64,000 nucleotides of DNA, from NCBI GenBank assembly GCA_913043285.1, contig CAJWML010000023.1, forward strand, positions 1 through 64,000. The letters are read 5' to 3'. The number at the start of each line of letters is the position of its first letter. The first letter of the stretch is position 1. Of the stretch, positions 33,801 through 41,942 are shown in pieces. Position numbers and translations under genes: made by a program. The notes under the pieces are model-generated. The model made no database searches. It was not told the origin of the DNA and saw nothing but the letters and a program-made list of their open reading frames with translations. Source of the stretch: CAKZNE01 sp002695025. GTDB taxonomy: Bacteria; Bacteroidota; Bacteroidia; Flavobacteriales; Schleiferiaceae.

Positions 33801-34329
33801 GACTATTATCAAAACAATTGTTTACAGGACGAAAATTAGCCGTACCTGCCATATTAGCAGGTTTATACGGATACATTATTGCTCTTACACCGTACCCGAT
33901 CCCGGAAGGGTTATTAAGATTTACAACACTACCCGGACGACAACAATTTGCCCAGGTAAAAGTCCAGCCACCTGTTGGCGGTACTCCGGCAAGAGTAATA
34001 TTGGAATCAATAAAATAATGCTCTTCCATAGCTCCCTTACCATCCGGAACAGCGTTACAAGCTATAGCTCCATTCCAGCAACTTGGAGAAATATCTGTTA
34101 CTGATTTAAGGGGCAGGGTGAATGATCCCCCGGGATAATTAATGGTACCAGGACCTATGGATGTTGAAGTACCCTGACCACAGTCTCGATATACTTTCAA
34201 AATAAATATATACTTACCATTTCCCTGACACCGCCAGGTTATCTCACCCCCGGAAAGGTGGGAGGCAAATAATTGCGTTTGGCCTAAAAACAAGGCAACC
34301 ACTAATAATGCTTTGTAGATAAATTTCAT
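30835..34329 (-). CDS. Large secreted surface protein with T9SS type B (gliding-associated) C-terminal domain
   Basis: A 1164-residue exported protein. After a signal peptide comes HLSGGEITWRCQGNGKY, a start shared by many large Bacteroidota surface proteins. Several fibronectin type III-like modules follow (repeated patterns such as YRVIAQITEFGVPGP and YFYRISARPS). The C-terminal ~90 residues are the gliding motility-associated sorting domain: VFVPTAFRPGSD, YDFYILNRWGKVVFQT, EEWDGKVDG and PTGVYVYYLKY. It is therefore a T9SS cargo, probably an adhesin or surface filament. The ATG at 34329 is chosen for the signal peptide. It is a single-gene transcript ending at the terminator. Confidence 0.9.
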   Translation of the reverse strand: MKFIYKALLVVALFLGQTQLFASHLSGGEITWRCQGNGKYIFILKVYRDCGQGTSTSIGPGTINYPGGSFTLPLKSVTDISPSCWNGAIACNAVPDGKGAMEEHYFIDSNITLAGVPPTGGWTFTWANCCRPGSVVNLNNPSGIGYGVRAIMYPYKPANMAGTANFRPVNNCFDNSPEFIESAAITQCVGSVFEYNHLASDKDLDSLFYKWAEPWDDNPLGPIPPGAWMGGYSMTQPFPNPGTNPANGPVILDGTTGQIKMSPINALEGTYASCFAIESWRCGGGPAPGTFQYWRIAEIFRDVALVFRTSGCTVGNNAPGAIIDTALYPRIKRTGNVYRTKMYPGDTLNFVISANDGDFLPTGVPQSVKFSAQGLQMGNPPTSNTGCLGSYPCATATPVAPQTGFTAIQNNYIEFNWSPDCSNLNFNNQGCGGVNKFTFSLRMEDNACPAPEISLSTLIVEVSPGDPSPPLLKCVSFEEVGAEGGNPPSKDIRLDWDQSQPAQDSALKFNYYYIYAAASKNGPYFKYDSIADIDSLTTIVAYNTGLRHFYLNKSTGACNFISRSSDTLSLMTLKMTPKPAFSSNQADLSWNPLIPNSSLLPFDTRGVYEIWMENPANSGAWRMVGETTSSGTTSYLDDRPLCGDSLRYQIRVTDTIAGCQSKSTIEQGYFSDQLNLDVLNLDSVSVNADGNAILSWESTQYGDVQDYLVLFNDPVSGWRVVSTLPVGTPMPYEWTDSRADERAEQFKIVSVDSCGNQSDELLVSSHKTILLKGNINRCEGFVKLGWKPYGGKLNNAVPAEYRVIAQITEFGVPGPATVLFSGTGEDTSFTQNSLKKGAEYCFYVQAVDASGNVTSSSNRICLDASVPQPSRVLYVAQVTNNENRKSIDIRAFVDGEADVAGFDIEKSSEKYGIYEKIGDVEMPSSPPYVIYFSDYAVDPTTTYFYRISARPSCGTAKRDTVSNIGRNIVLTAKPNANRSNSLVWSPYEEWGGVVGQYDIYRSINKQNKFSYIGTVDGNDTTYVDIIKDFEKETGRFCYFVIATETGNPLSILNDNGLPYTSLSNTVCVNQKARVFVPTAFRPGSDVEVNKTFGPSMRFEDVAEYDFYILNRWGKVVFQTNEPGEEWDGKVDGQEAPTGVYVYYLKYSTQEDVPEEERGTFTLIN

Positions 34330-34492
34330 CCTTGTAAAATTTTTACTAAAAGTATGTTTATATGCCGCTGTCATCAACATTCATTTAGTTACACAACAGT
34401 TTGCATGAGTTAAACGAGTACCTCAACAGGATTTTCAGAACCCGTTTCTTTAACTCAATGTAAAACAACCTTCAAAAGGTAAAATTAACATT

Positions 34493-35443
34493 TTATTGTT
34501 CCCGGCTCGTTTTAAGGCTTTCTTTTACCGCCCTATATTCACTTAAAATATTATTGAAAATAACTTCGGCAGGTAAAATGTCGTGGATCAGCCCGCTCAC
34601 CTGTCCTATTTCCAATTCTCCTTCATCAAGATCTCCTTCAAACATTCCCTTTTTAGCCCTGGCCCGGCCCAGTAACTTCTTCAGATCTTCAGCAGAAGCC
34701 TTATCGGCATAGGCCGATGCTACATCATGGTAGAATTTGTTCTTAAGTAAACGCACCGGGGCAAGCTCCTTAAGGGTAAGAATAGTAGCTCCTTCTCCGG
34801 CCTTGGTAACTTCCTGTTTAAATTTTAAATGAGCTGAACTCTCTTCACTGGCCACAAAACGTGACCCCACCTGGAAACCCTCGGCACCCAATACCTCTGC
34901 GGCCAACATCTGACGTCCTGTGGCTATGCCTCCTGCTGCTATAAGCGGAATGGACAGGGCTTCCTTTACCATCGGGATCAGGCAAAAAGTAGTAGTTTCA
35001 TCACGGCCGTTATGACCTCCCGCCTCAAAACCTTCTGCTACTACAGCGTCCACCCCAACCTCTTGCGCCTTAAGTGCGAATTTCACGCTGCTTACCACGT
35101 GAACCACTTTTATTCCATGGTCCTTCAAGTGAGAGGTCCATGTTTTAGGATTACCTGCAGAAGTAAAAACGATAGGCACCTGTTCTTCCACAATGATCTG
35201 TATAATCTCCTCTATCTGCGGATACAACATAGGAACATTAACTCCAAATGGCTTATCCGTAGCGGCTTTGCACTTCTGAATGTGGGTACGTAACACATCC
35301 GGATACATACTGCCGGAGCCTATAAGACCTAATCCTCCGGCATTACTCACCGCAGAAGCTAGTTCCCAGCCACTGCACCAGATCATACCTGCCTGAATAA
35401 TGGGGTGTTGTATACCAAAAAGGCCGCAAATGCGGTTTTGCAT
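34493..35443 (-). CDS. Nitronate monooxygenase-family FMN oxidoreductase
   Basis: A 316-residue TIM-barrel flavoprotein of the nitronate monooxygenase/FabK-like family. Landmarks: HPIIQAGMIWCSG at the N-terminus, NVPMLYP, DAVVAEGFEAGGHNGRD (the conserved GxEAGGH) and LIAAGGIATGRQM (the FMN phosphate region). It could oxidise nitronates or act as an enoyl-ACP reductase; these cannot be separated from sequence alone. It is the last gene of the operon with the subtilase and mnmA, starting 2 bases after the subtilase stop. The 163 bases between it and the surface-protein gene hold no recognised feature. Confidence 0.88.
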   Translation of the reverse strand: MQNRICGLFGIQHPIIQAGMIWCSGWELASAVSNAGGLGLIGSGSMYPDVLRTHIQKCKAATDKPFGVNVPMLYPQIEEIIQIIVEEQVPIVFTSAGNPKTWTSHLKDHGIKVVHVVSSVKFALKAQEVGVDAVVAEGFEAGGHNGRDETTTFCLIPMVKEALSIPLIAAGGIATGRQMLAAEVLGAEGFQVGSRFVASEESSAHLKFKQEVTKAGEGATILTLKELAPVRLLKNKFYHDVASAYADKASAEDLKKLLGRARAKKGMFEGDLDEGELEIGQVSGLIHDILPAEVIFNNILSEYRAVKESLKTSREQ

Positions 35444-35445
35444 AA

Positions 35446-37026
35446 TTATTTGAGAATTTTTTTGACTATTGAAGTTTCCCCGATGGTAAGCTGCATTATA
35501 TATATACCGGAAGAATACGGGAAATCCAATTCCGCCATACCATCATTTTCCAAACTAACCTTCATCTCACTCAGGAGGTTTCCGGTGAGATCGGTTATGC
35601 GGATGGAAACCTCTTCTTCCCGATCCCCAAGGTTAGTACTTATATATATGGTGTTTTCAACCGGGTTGGGGAAAATATCCACTCGTAATTGAGAAAGTGA
35701 CTGTTGCAAGCCAATCTGGTAAAAGGCGTGTTCAAAATTGGGAATACCGTATCCATAATTATTATCAGGAAACGAGGCACGGTCAGCAGACTCAACTATC
35801 TGCCTGAAAATTTCCATGTTGGATTTGGAAGGGTTCAATTGCCACAAGCATGCAGCCATTCCGGAGATCAAAGGGCATGAAAAGGAAGTGCCGTTTCCTG
35901 TAAAGGCCATGTCATTGGTAGCATAAGCCGTTGAACTTCCCTGCGCCATAACGTCCGGCTTGATCCTGCCATCAGCGGTTGGCCCGATACTGCTGAATGA
36001 TATGCGCTGCCGCTGGTCTGTTACACCACCAACTGCCATTACACTATCACCATCAGCCGGTGCGGTGATATGTTTCCACTGACTGGAACCTTCGTTGCCA
36101 GCACTCACAATTACCAATAATCCCTTTTGTGCAGCCATATCCGCAGCTTTGGTAACTACTGTGGTATTGCCATCCATATCGGAATACGTATAATCCTGGC
36201 CACTATTGAACTCATTGTAACCAAGTGAAGAACTTATGATGTCAGCCCCTACACTATCCGCATACTCTGCGGCCATAAGCCAATAGTCCATTTCAACGGG
36301 GGTTTCGTTACTTTCCTGTTCACTTTTCAGAAGCCAGTAATTAGCCCTGGGAGCACTTCCCACCAACTGGTTATTCAGGTAACCTCCTAAGATGGACAGT
36401 ACTTTAGTTCCATGATTTCCATCGTTATAAATATTGGTATCCTTATCAATGAAATTATAGGTTCCCAGAATACGGTTATTGAGCCATAAACTATCAAATG
36501 CAACTCCGTTATCAGTACCTATAAATCCCCCATCAAGTACCGCAATGGTCATACCCTGGCCCATATAGCCCAGTTCATGTAATTTATGCCCCCGTAACAT
36601 CTCTATCTGTTCGGTAGCCAAACCGTAATTGAGGGTTTGTACTTGCTCACAGGCATCGCTCATAGCCAGTATGGTTTTATAGGCCTTGGGAACCTCCAAC
36701 CTTTTTACAAATGGAAGTTTTTCCAGAGCCTCCATTTCCAGGCCGTCCACTACCAGGTAATTAAACCAACGGCTGTGCGCTACAACCTCGCCTCCCATTT
36801 CATGGATAGTTTGAATAACCGCTGAACTAACCGGTAAATCTCTGCTATCCAATGGTATTCCCTGTCGGGTTCTGCGTTCCAGGGCTTTATGGCTGAGAGC
36901 TACATCATCCGGAAGTATCGTTTTTGGAACTTCTTTATCAGCAAGGTAAACCCTTAGTGGCTGAGTACTTCCGGTGGCGGCAATACCCATAACGCACAAG
37001 GCTATATAGTAAATGGTATATCTCAT
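35446..37026 (-). CDS. Secreted subtilisin-like (S8) protease with T9SS type A sorting domain
   Basis: A 526-residue exported serine protease. The triad is complete: Asp in TIAVLDGGF, His in NDGNHGTKV, and Ser in GNGTSFSCPL; the oxyanion Asn is probably in VSAGNEG. An N-terminal prodomain-like part covers residues ~20-135. The C-terminal ~80 residues (VDIFPNPVENTIYI ... GNLLSEMKV ... SSGIYIMQL ... KKILK) form a type A T9SS sorting domain. It lies in an operon between mnmA (4-base gap) and the nitronate monooxygenase gene. Confidence 0.93.
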   Translation of the reverse strand: MRYTIYYIALCVMGIAATGSTQPLRVYLADKEVPKTILPDDVALSHKALERRTRQGIPLDSRDLPVSSAVIQTIHEMGGEVVAHSRWFNYLVVDGLEMEALEKLPFVKRLEVPKAYKTILAMSDACEQVQTLNYGLATEQIEMLRGHKLHELGYMGQGMTIAVLDGGFIGTDNGVAFDSLWLNNRILGTYNFIDKDTNIYNDGNHGTKVLSILGGYLNNQLVGSAPRANYWLLKSEQESNETPVEMDYWLMAAEYADSVGADIISSSLGYNEFNSGQDYTYSDMDGNTTVVTKAADMAAQKGLLVIVSAGNEGSSQWKHITAPADGDSVMAVGGVTDQRQRISFSSIGPTADGRIKPDVMAQGSSTAYATNDMAFTGNGTSFSCPLISGMAACLWQLNPSKSNMEIFRQIVESADRASFPDNNYGYGIPNFEHAFYQIGLQQSLSQLRVDIFPNPVENTIYISTNLGDREEEVSIRITDLTGNLLSEMKVSLENDGMAELDFPYSSGIYIMQLTIGETSIVKKILK

Positions 37027-37030
37027 TGTC

Positions 37031-38212
37031 TTAATGATCAATCACCCCGGAGCCCACCAGTTCCTCATTATTGTACCAGGCAGCAAACTGACCGGGGGTA
37101 ATGGCTTTTTGTACTTTTTCAAATATAATATACAAACCGTTAGGCTCACAGTACAAGGTAGCTGGTTCCAGTTTTTGACGATAGCGGATGCGAACGAGAT
37201 AGTCTGCTCTGCTTCCTACCTCCATTTTCATATCCTCCCGGAGCCAGTGGGTATCATCCTTACGAATAAACAATCCCTGTTTACTAAGTCCGGGATGACT
37301 TTCACCCTGGCCGGTATAAATAATGTTATGCTCTACATCAGTAGCCAAAACAAACAGTGGTTCAGGAGTACCTCCTACCGCCAGGCCTTTGCGTTGACCT
37401 ACAGTAAAATAGTGTGCTCCGCTATGTTCGCCTACTACTTTTCCGTCCTCCGGTCTAAATTTATAAGGTGCGACAGCGCCTTCATGTTCAAAGTTGTGGG
37501 TATTAGTGTCTTCACGGTGCAACGGAAAATCGCGCGCTATTTCAATGATCCGTCCCTTTTTGGGCTTAAGCTGTTGCTGGAGAAAATCAGGAAGGCGTAC
37601 CTTTCCGATAAAGCACAGGCCTTGCGAATCCTTTTTCTCAGCCGTTACCAATCCTTGTTCACGCGCTATTTGGCGTACTTCGGATTTTTGCATGTGTCCA
37701 ATCGGGAATAATGCTCTTCCCAACTGCTGCTGGTTCAACTGGCACAGAAAATAACTTTGATCTTTATTGGGATCTGCTCCGGCCAGTAAGCGATGTACGG
37801 TCTTTCCATCCTTCTCCACAGTATCCTTACGGCAATAATGCCCTGTAGCCACATAATCTGCGCCCAGCTTAAGAGCTGTTTTCAGAAATACGTCAAATTT
37901 TATTTCACGGTTACAGAGCACATCCGGGTTGGGGGTACGTCCGGCCTGATATTCAGCAAACATATAATCCACAATGCGCTCTTTGTACTCTTCACTCAAG
38001 TCAATAACCTGGAAAGGTATTCCCAACTTTTCAGCTACTATCAGGGCGTCATTGCTGTCTTCTATCCAAGGGCATTCATCGTGCAGTGTTACGGTTTCGT
38101 CATGCCAGTTACGCATAAAAAGACCTATAACTTCGTGACCTGCCTCCACCATAAGGTGAGCAGCCACACTGCTATCTACCCCACCACTTAATCCTACTAC
38201 TACTCTCGCCAT
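37031..38212 (-). CDS. mnmA: tRNA-specific 2-thiouridylase MnmA
   Basis: A 393-residue cytoplasmic enzyme that makes 2-thiouridine at the wobble position of tRNA Lys, Glu and Gln, using ATP and a persulfide. The PP-loop is GLSGGVDSSV at the N-terminus. The two catalytic cysteines are in PDVLCNREIKF (~109) and GLCFIGKVR (~211). The C-terminal beta-barrel region has VGQRKGLAVGG. Length is normal. The start overlaps the MORN-protein stop by 13 bases. Confidence 0.96.
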   Translation of the reverse strand: MARVVVGLSGGVDSSVAAHLMVEAGHEVIGLFMRNWHDETVTLHDECPWIEDSNDALIVAEKLGIPFQVIDLSEEYKERIVDYMFAEYQAGRTPNPDVLCNREIKFDVFLKTALKLGADYVATGHYCRKDTVEKDGKTVHRLLAGADPNKDQSYFLCQLNQQQLGRALFPIGHMQKSEVRQIAREQGLVTAEKKDSQGLCFIGKVRLPDFLQQQLKPKKGRIIEIARDFPLHREDTNTHNFEHEGAVAPYKFRPEDGKVVGEHSGAHYFTVGQRKGLAVGGTPEPLFVLATDVEHNIIYTGQGESHPGLSKQGLFIRKDDTHWLREDMKMEVGSRADYLVRIRYRQKLEPATLYCEPNGLYIIFEKVQKAITPGQFAAWYNNEELVGSGVIDH

Positions 38213-38949
38213 TTTTCTGGAACTCCATCTATAGGTTTAATGCCGGTTTCATCCTCTTCTTCCACAGGTGGAGGGTCCTGGCTCATCATCGTACCATACT
38301 TCCAAACCTGAGTTTTTTCAAGCTCCATAAGCTCGCTGAAGAAGTGCCATTTTCCGTGCATCAGTCCTTTTATATAACTTCCTTTTATTCTCAATTTCCC
38401 GGAAGGGTGATAATACATCACTTCGCCCTGCAGGCTTCCATTTACATACTGACCTTTGGCCCTTGGTTTTCCACTTTCATAGAATTGTTTCCACTCTCCC
38501 TCTTTCTTCCCGTTCTTATATTGCAAGGATTCTGCAACTTTCCCTGAAGGGAAATACGTGACGGAAAGCCCTTCTTTCACATCCTTGTTATACGCTTCCC
38601 GGGCTACTACATTTCCTTCTATATCGTAGAAGGTCCAGATACTGTCGCGTTTAGTGTTGTGGTATTTTCCTTCTGCCGCCAGTACGCTATCCTCGCCAAA
38701 CTGCAAAGAGTAACACACTCCGCTTTTGTTACGGAACTTATTGACAGCCTGGATATCGCCAGTATCAAAATAGAATTTAAAGACACCCACTTCCTGACCG
38801 TGATCAAACTGCCCCTGGTAACGCAATTTGCCGTTGTCATACTGTTTTTCCCACTTACCATGCCGCTTGCCATTGGCATCCTGTTGATTGATCTGGGCAA
38901 ATGAGCTGATAACGCTTAGGGAAAATACTGAGATCAGGAAAGACTTCAT
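38200..38949 (-). CDS. Exported MORN/YwqK-repeat protein
   Basis: A 249-residue exported protein (signal ending SSFAQ) built of repeated MORN-like units, for example GKRHGKWEKQYDNGKL, GKKEGEWKQFYESGKP and GLMHGKWHFF. Such proteins are often called YwqK-family antitoxin, a label without support here. The units form beta-hairpin ladders that mediate binding to other proteins or membranes. The last ~35 residues are acidic and Pro-rich. It is the first gene of the mnmA operon. Confidence 0.88.
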   Translation of the reverse strand: MKSFLISVFSLSVISSFAQINQQDANGKRHGKWEKQYDNGKLRYQGQFDHGQEVGVFKFYFDTGDIQAVNKFRNKSGVCYSLQFGEDSVLAAEGKYHNTKRDSIWTFYDIEGNVVAREAYNKDVKEGLSVTYFPSGKVAESLQYKNGKKEGEWKQFYESGKPRAKGQYVNGSLQGEVMYYHPSGKLRIKGSYIKGLMHGKWHFFSELMELEKTQVWKYGTMMSQDPPPVEEEDETGIKPIDGVPEKWRE

Positions 38950-39044
38950 AGAGTGCAAAAGTACGAGTATTATAAATTCAAGTTCTTAAAGAATAACTAT
39001 GGTCTCATTGAGTTATTTTGCAATTTTAGCACCAAATTTCGAGA

Positions 39045-40913
39045 ATGAAGGCTGTAATACTTGCCGGAGGAAAAGGCACCCGCCTTGGCAAGCTCACCCA
39101 GGATATACCCAAACCCATGATACCGGTGGCCGGCAAACCTTTGCTGGAATACCAGGTAGAACTTTGCCGCAGATACCATATCGAGGAGGTCATCTTGCTG
39201 GTTAATCACCTCAGTGAGTCCATTTACAATTATTTTAAAGATGGTCGTAAATTCGGTATCTCTATATCGTATTATGAGGAACAGCAGCCCCTGGGCACCG
39301 TGGGAGGCGTAAAAGAATTGGAAGATCGCCTGGATTCTGATTTTCTGGTACTCTATGGTGATGTGATGATGGAAATGGACCTCAGGCGGCTCATCGATTT
39401 TCACCACACCAATACAAGTGAAGCCACCCTGGTAGTGCACCCTAATGATCACCCTTATGATAGCGACCTGGTTGAACTGGCCGATAACGACCGCATCAAG
39501 GGTATTTACCCCAAGCCTCACCCGGAAGGTTTCCGATACCATAACATGGTGAATGCTGCAGCTTATATTTTCTCACCCGTGATCTTTAAACACCTCGAAA
39601 AAGGGGTTAAAGCCGATTTCGGGAAGGATATCTTCCCGAAGATGGTGGGTAAGCTGCGGATGTTTGGTTACAACACTCCGGAATATCTTAAAGATATGGG
39701 TACCCCGGACCGTCTTGGCCAGGTGGAGTACGACCTTAAAAGTGGTAAGGTAGCCCGCAGGAGCCTGGAGCAAAAACAAAAAGCCATTTTCCTGGACAGA
39801 GATGGTGTGTTAAATTATGACACGGACCTGATCCACCGTCCGGAAGATTTTAACCTATACCCTTTTACCGCGAAGGCTGTTAAAAAGATCAATGCGTCCG
39901 ATTACATTTCAGTAGTTACTACCAATCAAAGTGTAGTGGCCCGAAACCTGACCACGATTGAAGGCCTGGGTGAGATCCATAAAAAAATGGAAACCCTTTT
40001 AGGCAGTGAAGGCGCCAAACTGGACGCCATATACTACTGTCCGCATCACCCCGATAAGGGTTACCCGGGAGAAAACCCGGACTACAAAATAGATTGCGAA
40101 TGCCGAAAGCCGAAAGCCGGGATGCATAAAAAAGCAGCTGAAAAATTTAACATTGACCTGGAATCATCCTTTATGATCGGTGATTCTGAGCGGGACGTAA
40201 TGGCAGGACGCAATGCCGGATGCACCACCGTTGGAGTACGCACCGGACATGGCTTAAAAGGAAGTAAGGCACTGCCCGATTACCTTTTTGAAAACCTGAA
40301 CGAAGCCGTGGATTTCATCCTGGATGAGCCATACGGTCAAGTATTGAAAAGTATTAAAGAGAAAATTGCGGGTTCGGATTCCCAACCTTACATCATTAGC
40401 ATTGGTGGTGTAAGTCGAAGCGGTAAGTCCACCCTGGCTACCTACTTGAAAAAAGGGTTGGAACAAGATGGTAAAACGGTAGAACGGATAAACCTGGATA
40501 ACTGGATATTGCCCAGGGAGAAAAGGGAGCGCGAAGGCGATGTTCTCCATAATTTCCAGTCTGTGGTTCTTGAAAAAGACCTGGCTGATTTCTTTAAGGG
40601 TAAAGAGATTACTTCTCCGGGATATCACCAGCATCCCTCCTGGCCGGTAAAAAGTAGTAATCACGCATTACCCAAAACAGGGGTGGTCATTATTGAAGGT
40701 GTAATTGCCTTAAGCCTTGCTGTGTTGGAAAAACACAGTAACCTGCGAATCTTCAAAAAAGTTGGAGAAGCTGACTTAAAACAACGGTTTAAAACGTTTT
40801 ATCAATGGAAGGAATATTCCGAAAAGGAAATTGAAGACCTGTGGAACGTAAGAAAGCCCCGTGAACATGACCAAATCGCAAAGGACGCGGACCAGGCGGA
40901 TATGGTTATTTAA
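39045..40913 (+). CDS. Three-domain heptose enzyme: HddC-like guanylyltransferase + GmhB-like HAD phosphatase + uridine-kinase-like domain
   Basis: A 622-residue cytoplasmic fusion. Residues ~1-235 are a sugar-1-phosphate nucleotidyltransferase (VILAGGKGTRL, KPMIPVAGKPLL, LGTVGGV, YGDVM), the HddC role of joining GTP to heptose-1-phosphate. Residues ~246-425 are a HAD-IIIA phosphatase like GmhB: FLDRDGVLN with nucleophile D251, TTNQS, the zinc site C332-x-H334-H335...C351-x-C353, and MIGDSERD. Residues ~448-622 form a third P-loop domain of uridine kinase/phosphoribulokinase type: GGVSRSGKST (454-463), INLDNW, and VVIIEGVIAL. Adjacent genes hddA and gmhA complete the GDP-D-glycero-alpha-D-manno-heptose pathway. 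The role of the kinase-like domain is unknown. There is no frameshift; domain linkers are short. The ATG at 39045 is the first in frame at the conserved start. Confidence 0.9.
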   Translation: MKAVILAGGKGTRLGKLTQDIPKPMIPVAGKPLLEYQVELCRRYHIEEVILLVNHLSESIYNYFKDGRKFGISISYYEEQQPLGTVGGVKELEDRLDSDFLVLYGDVMMEMDLRRLIDFHHTNTSEATLVVHPNDHPYDSDLVELADNDRIKGIYPKPHPEGFRYHNMVNAAAYIFSPVIFKHLEKGVKADFGKDIFPKMVGKLRMFGYNTPEYLKDMGTPDRLGQVEYDLKSGKVARRSLEQKQKAIFLDRDGVLNYDTDLIHRPEDFNLYPFTAKAVKKINASDYISVVTTNQSVVARNLTTIEGLGEIHKKMETLLGSEGAKLDAIYYCPHHPDKGYPGENPDYKIDCECRKPKAGMHKKAAEKFNIDLESSFMIGDSERDVMAGRNAGCTTVGVRTGHGLKGSKALPDYLFENLNEAVDFILDEPYGQVLKSIKEKIAGSDSQPYIISIGGVSRSGKSTLATYLKKGLEQDGKTVERINLDNWILPREKREREGDVLHNFQSVVLEKDLADFFKGKEITSPGYHQHPSWPVKSSNHALPKTGVVIIEGVIALSLAVLEKHSNLRIFKKVGEADLKQRFKTFYQWKEYSEKEIEDLWNVRKPREHDQIAKDADQADMVI

Positions 40914-40958
40914 CAAGAATGTTCCGTTATTTGCGTTAAATCCTCAACAACCGAAAAA

Positions 40959-41942
40959 ATGATCATTACCAAAACCCCCTTTAGAATAAGCTTTGTTGGC
41001 GGAGGTTCTGACCTTGAAGCCTTTTATTCACAGAGCCAGGGGGCTGTTTTGAGCACTTCTATAAATAAGTATATGTACGTTTCCTCCCATCGCTTTTTTG
41101 AGGAGGATAAGATCCGTACCAAATACTCCCAAACGGAAACAGTAGATCATCTCAACGAATTGAAACACCCGATACTAAAAGAATGCTTGCGTAAATTCTC
41201 CATTGAAGGCGGCATAGAAATCAGCTCTATTGCGGATATTCCCAGCGGCACCGGCATGGGTTCATCATCATCATTTACCGTAGGGGTTTTGCATAACCTG
41301 CACGCCTTCAAACACCAGTATGCCTCTAAAGAAAAACTGGCCAGCGGGGCCTGTGAAATTGAGATAGACCTACTAAAGGAGCCCATTGGCAAACAGGATC
41401 AGTATGCTGCTGCCTACGGTGGGCTCAACGTTATTGAGTTCAATAAGGATGGTAGCGTTAATGTACAGCCTTTGTATATAAAAGATCAGGTTTACCAGGA
41501 GCTGCAGGACAATCTATGCCTGTATTATATCGGCAACCAACGCAGCGCTTCTTCCATTTTGTCAGAACAACGCAAAAACACCAGCCAGGAGGAGAAATTC
41601 AACACCCTTCGCAAAATGGTGGATCTTGTGTACGAGTTACGGGATGTACTGATGCAGGAACGCCTGGATGATTTCGGTAAGCTCTTACATGAGAACTGGA
41701 TGATGAAACAACGGCTCGCTTCGGGCATAAGCAACCCACTTATAAACGAGCTATACAATACAGCCATGGAAAATGGGGCTATGGGTGGTAAATTACTGGG
41801 TGCCGGTGGCGGAGGCTTTATGCTTTTCTACTGCCCCGGATCCAAACAAAAAAAATTGGATGAAGCGCTTAAGAAAGTAAAACGCTTCGACTTTAAATTT
41901 GAAAAACAAGGATCTCAATTGATCTATTATGGACATGAATAA
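40959..41942 (+). CDS. hddA: D-glycero-alpha-D-manno-heptose-7-phosphate kinase-like GHMP kinase
   Basis: A 327-residue GHMP kinase. The N-terminus IITKTPFRISFVGGGSDL is typical of HddA-type kinases, the ATP-binding motif is IPSGTGMGSSSSF (motif 2), and motif 3 is GGKLLGAGGGGFML. HddA phosphorylates heptose-7-phosphate at C1 to the 1,7-bisphosphate, which the HAD domain of the upstream fusion would then dephosphorylate at C7. It begins 45 bases after the fusion gene and overlaps gmhA by 14 bases. Confidence 0.88.
   Translation: MIITKTPFRISFVGGGSDLEAFYSQSQGAVLSTSINKYMYVSSHRFFEEDKIRTKYSQTETVDHLNELKHPILKECLRKFSIEGGIEISSIADIPSGTGMGSSSSFTVGVLHNLHAFKHQYASKEKLASGACEIEIDLLKEPIGKQDQYAAAYGGLNVIEFNKDGSVNVQPLYIKDQVYQELQDNLCLYYIGNQRSASSILSEQRKNTSQEEKFNTLRKMVDLVYELRDVLMQERLDDFGKLLHENWMMKQRLASGISNPLINELYNTAMENGAMGGKLLGAGGGGFMLFYCPGSKQKKLDEALKKVKRFDFKFEKQGSQLIYYGHE

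Noticed and set aside
34330..34492. Spacer before the large surface protein gene, searched for RNA genes or a terminator of the nitronate monooxygenase gene
   Set aside because: Only a weak 6-base TAAAAT/ATTTTA pair was seen, not enough to call a terminator.
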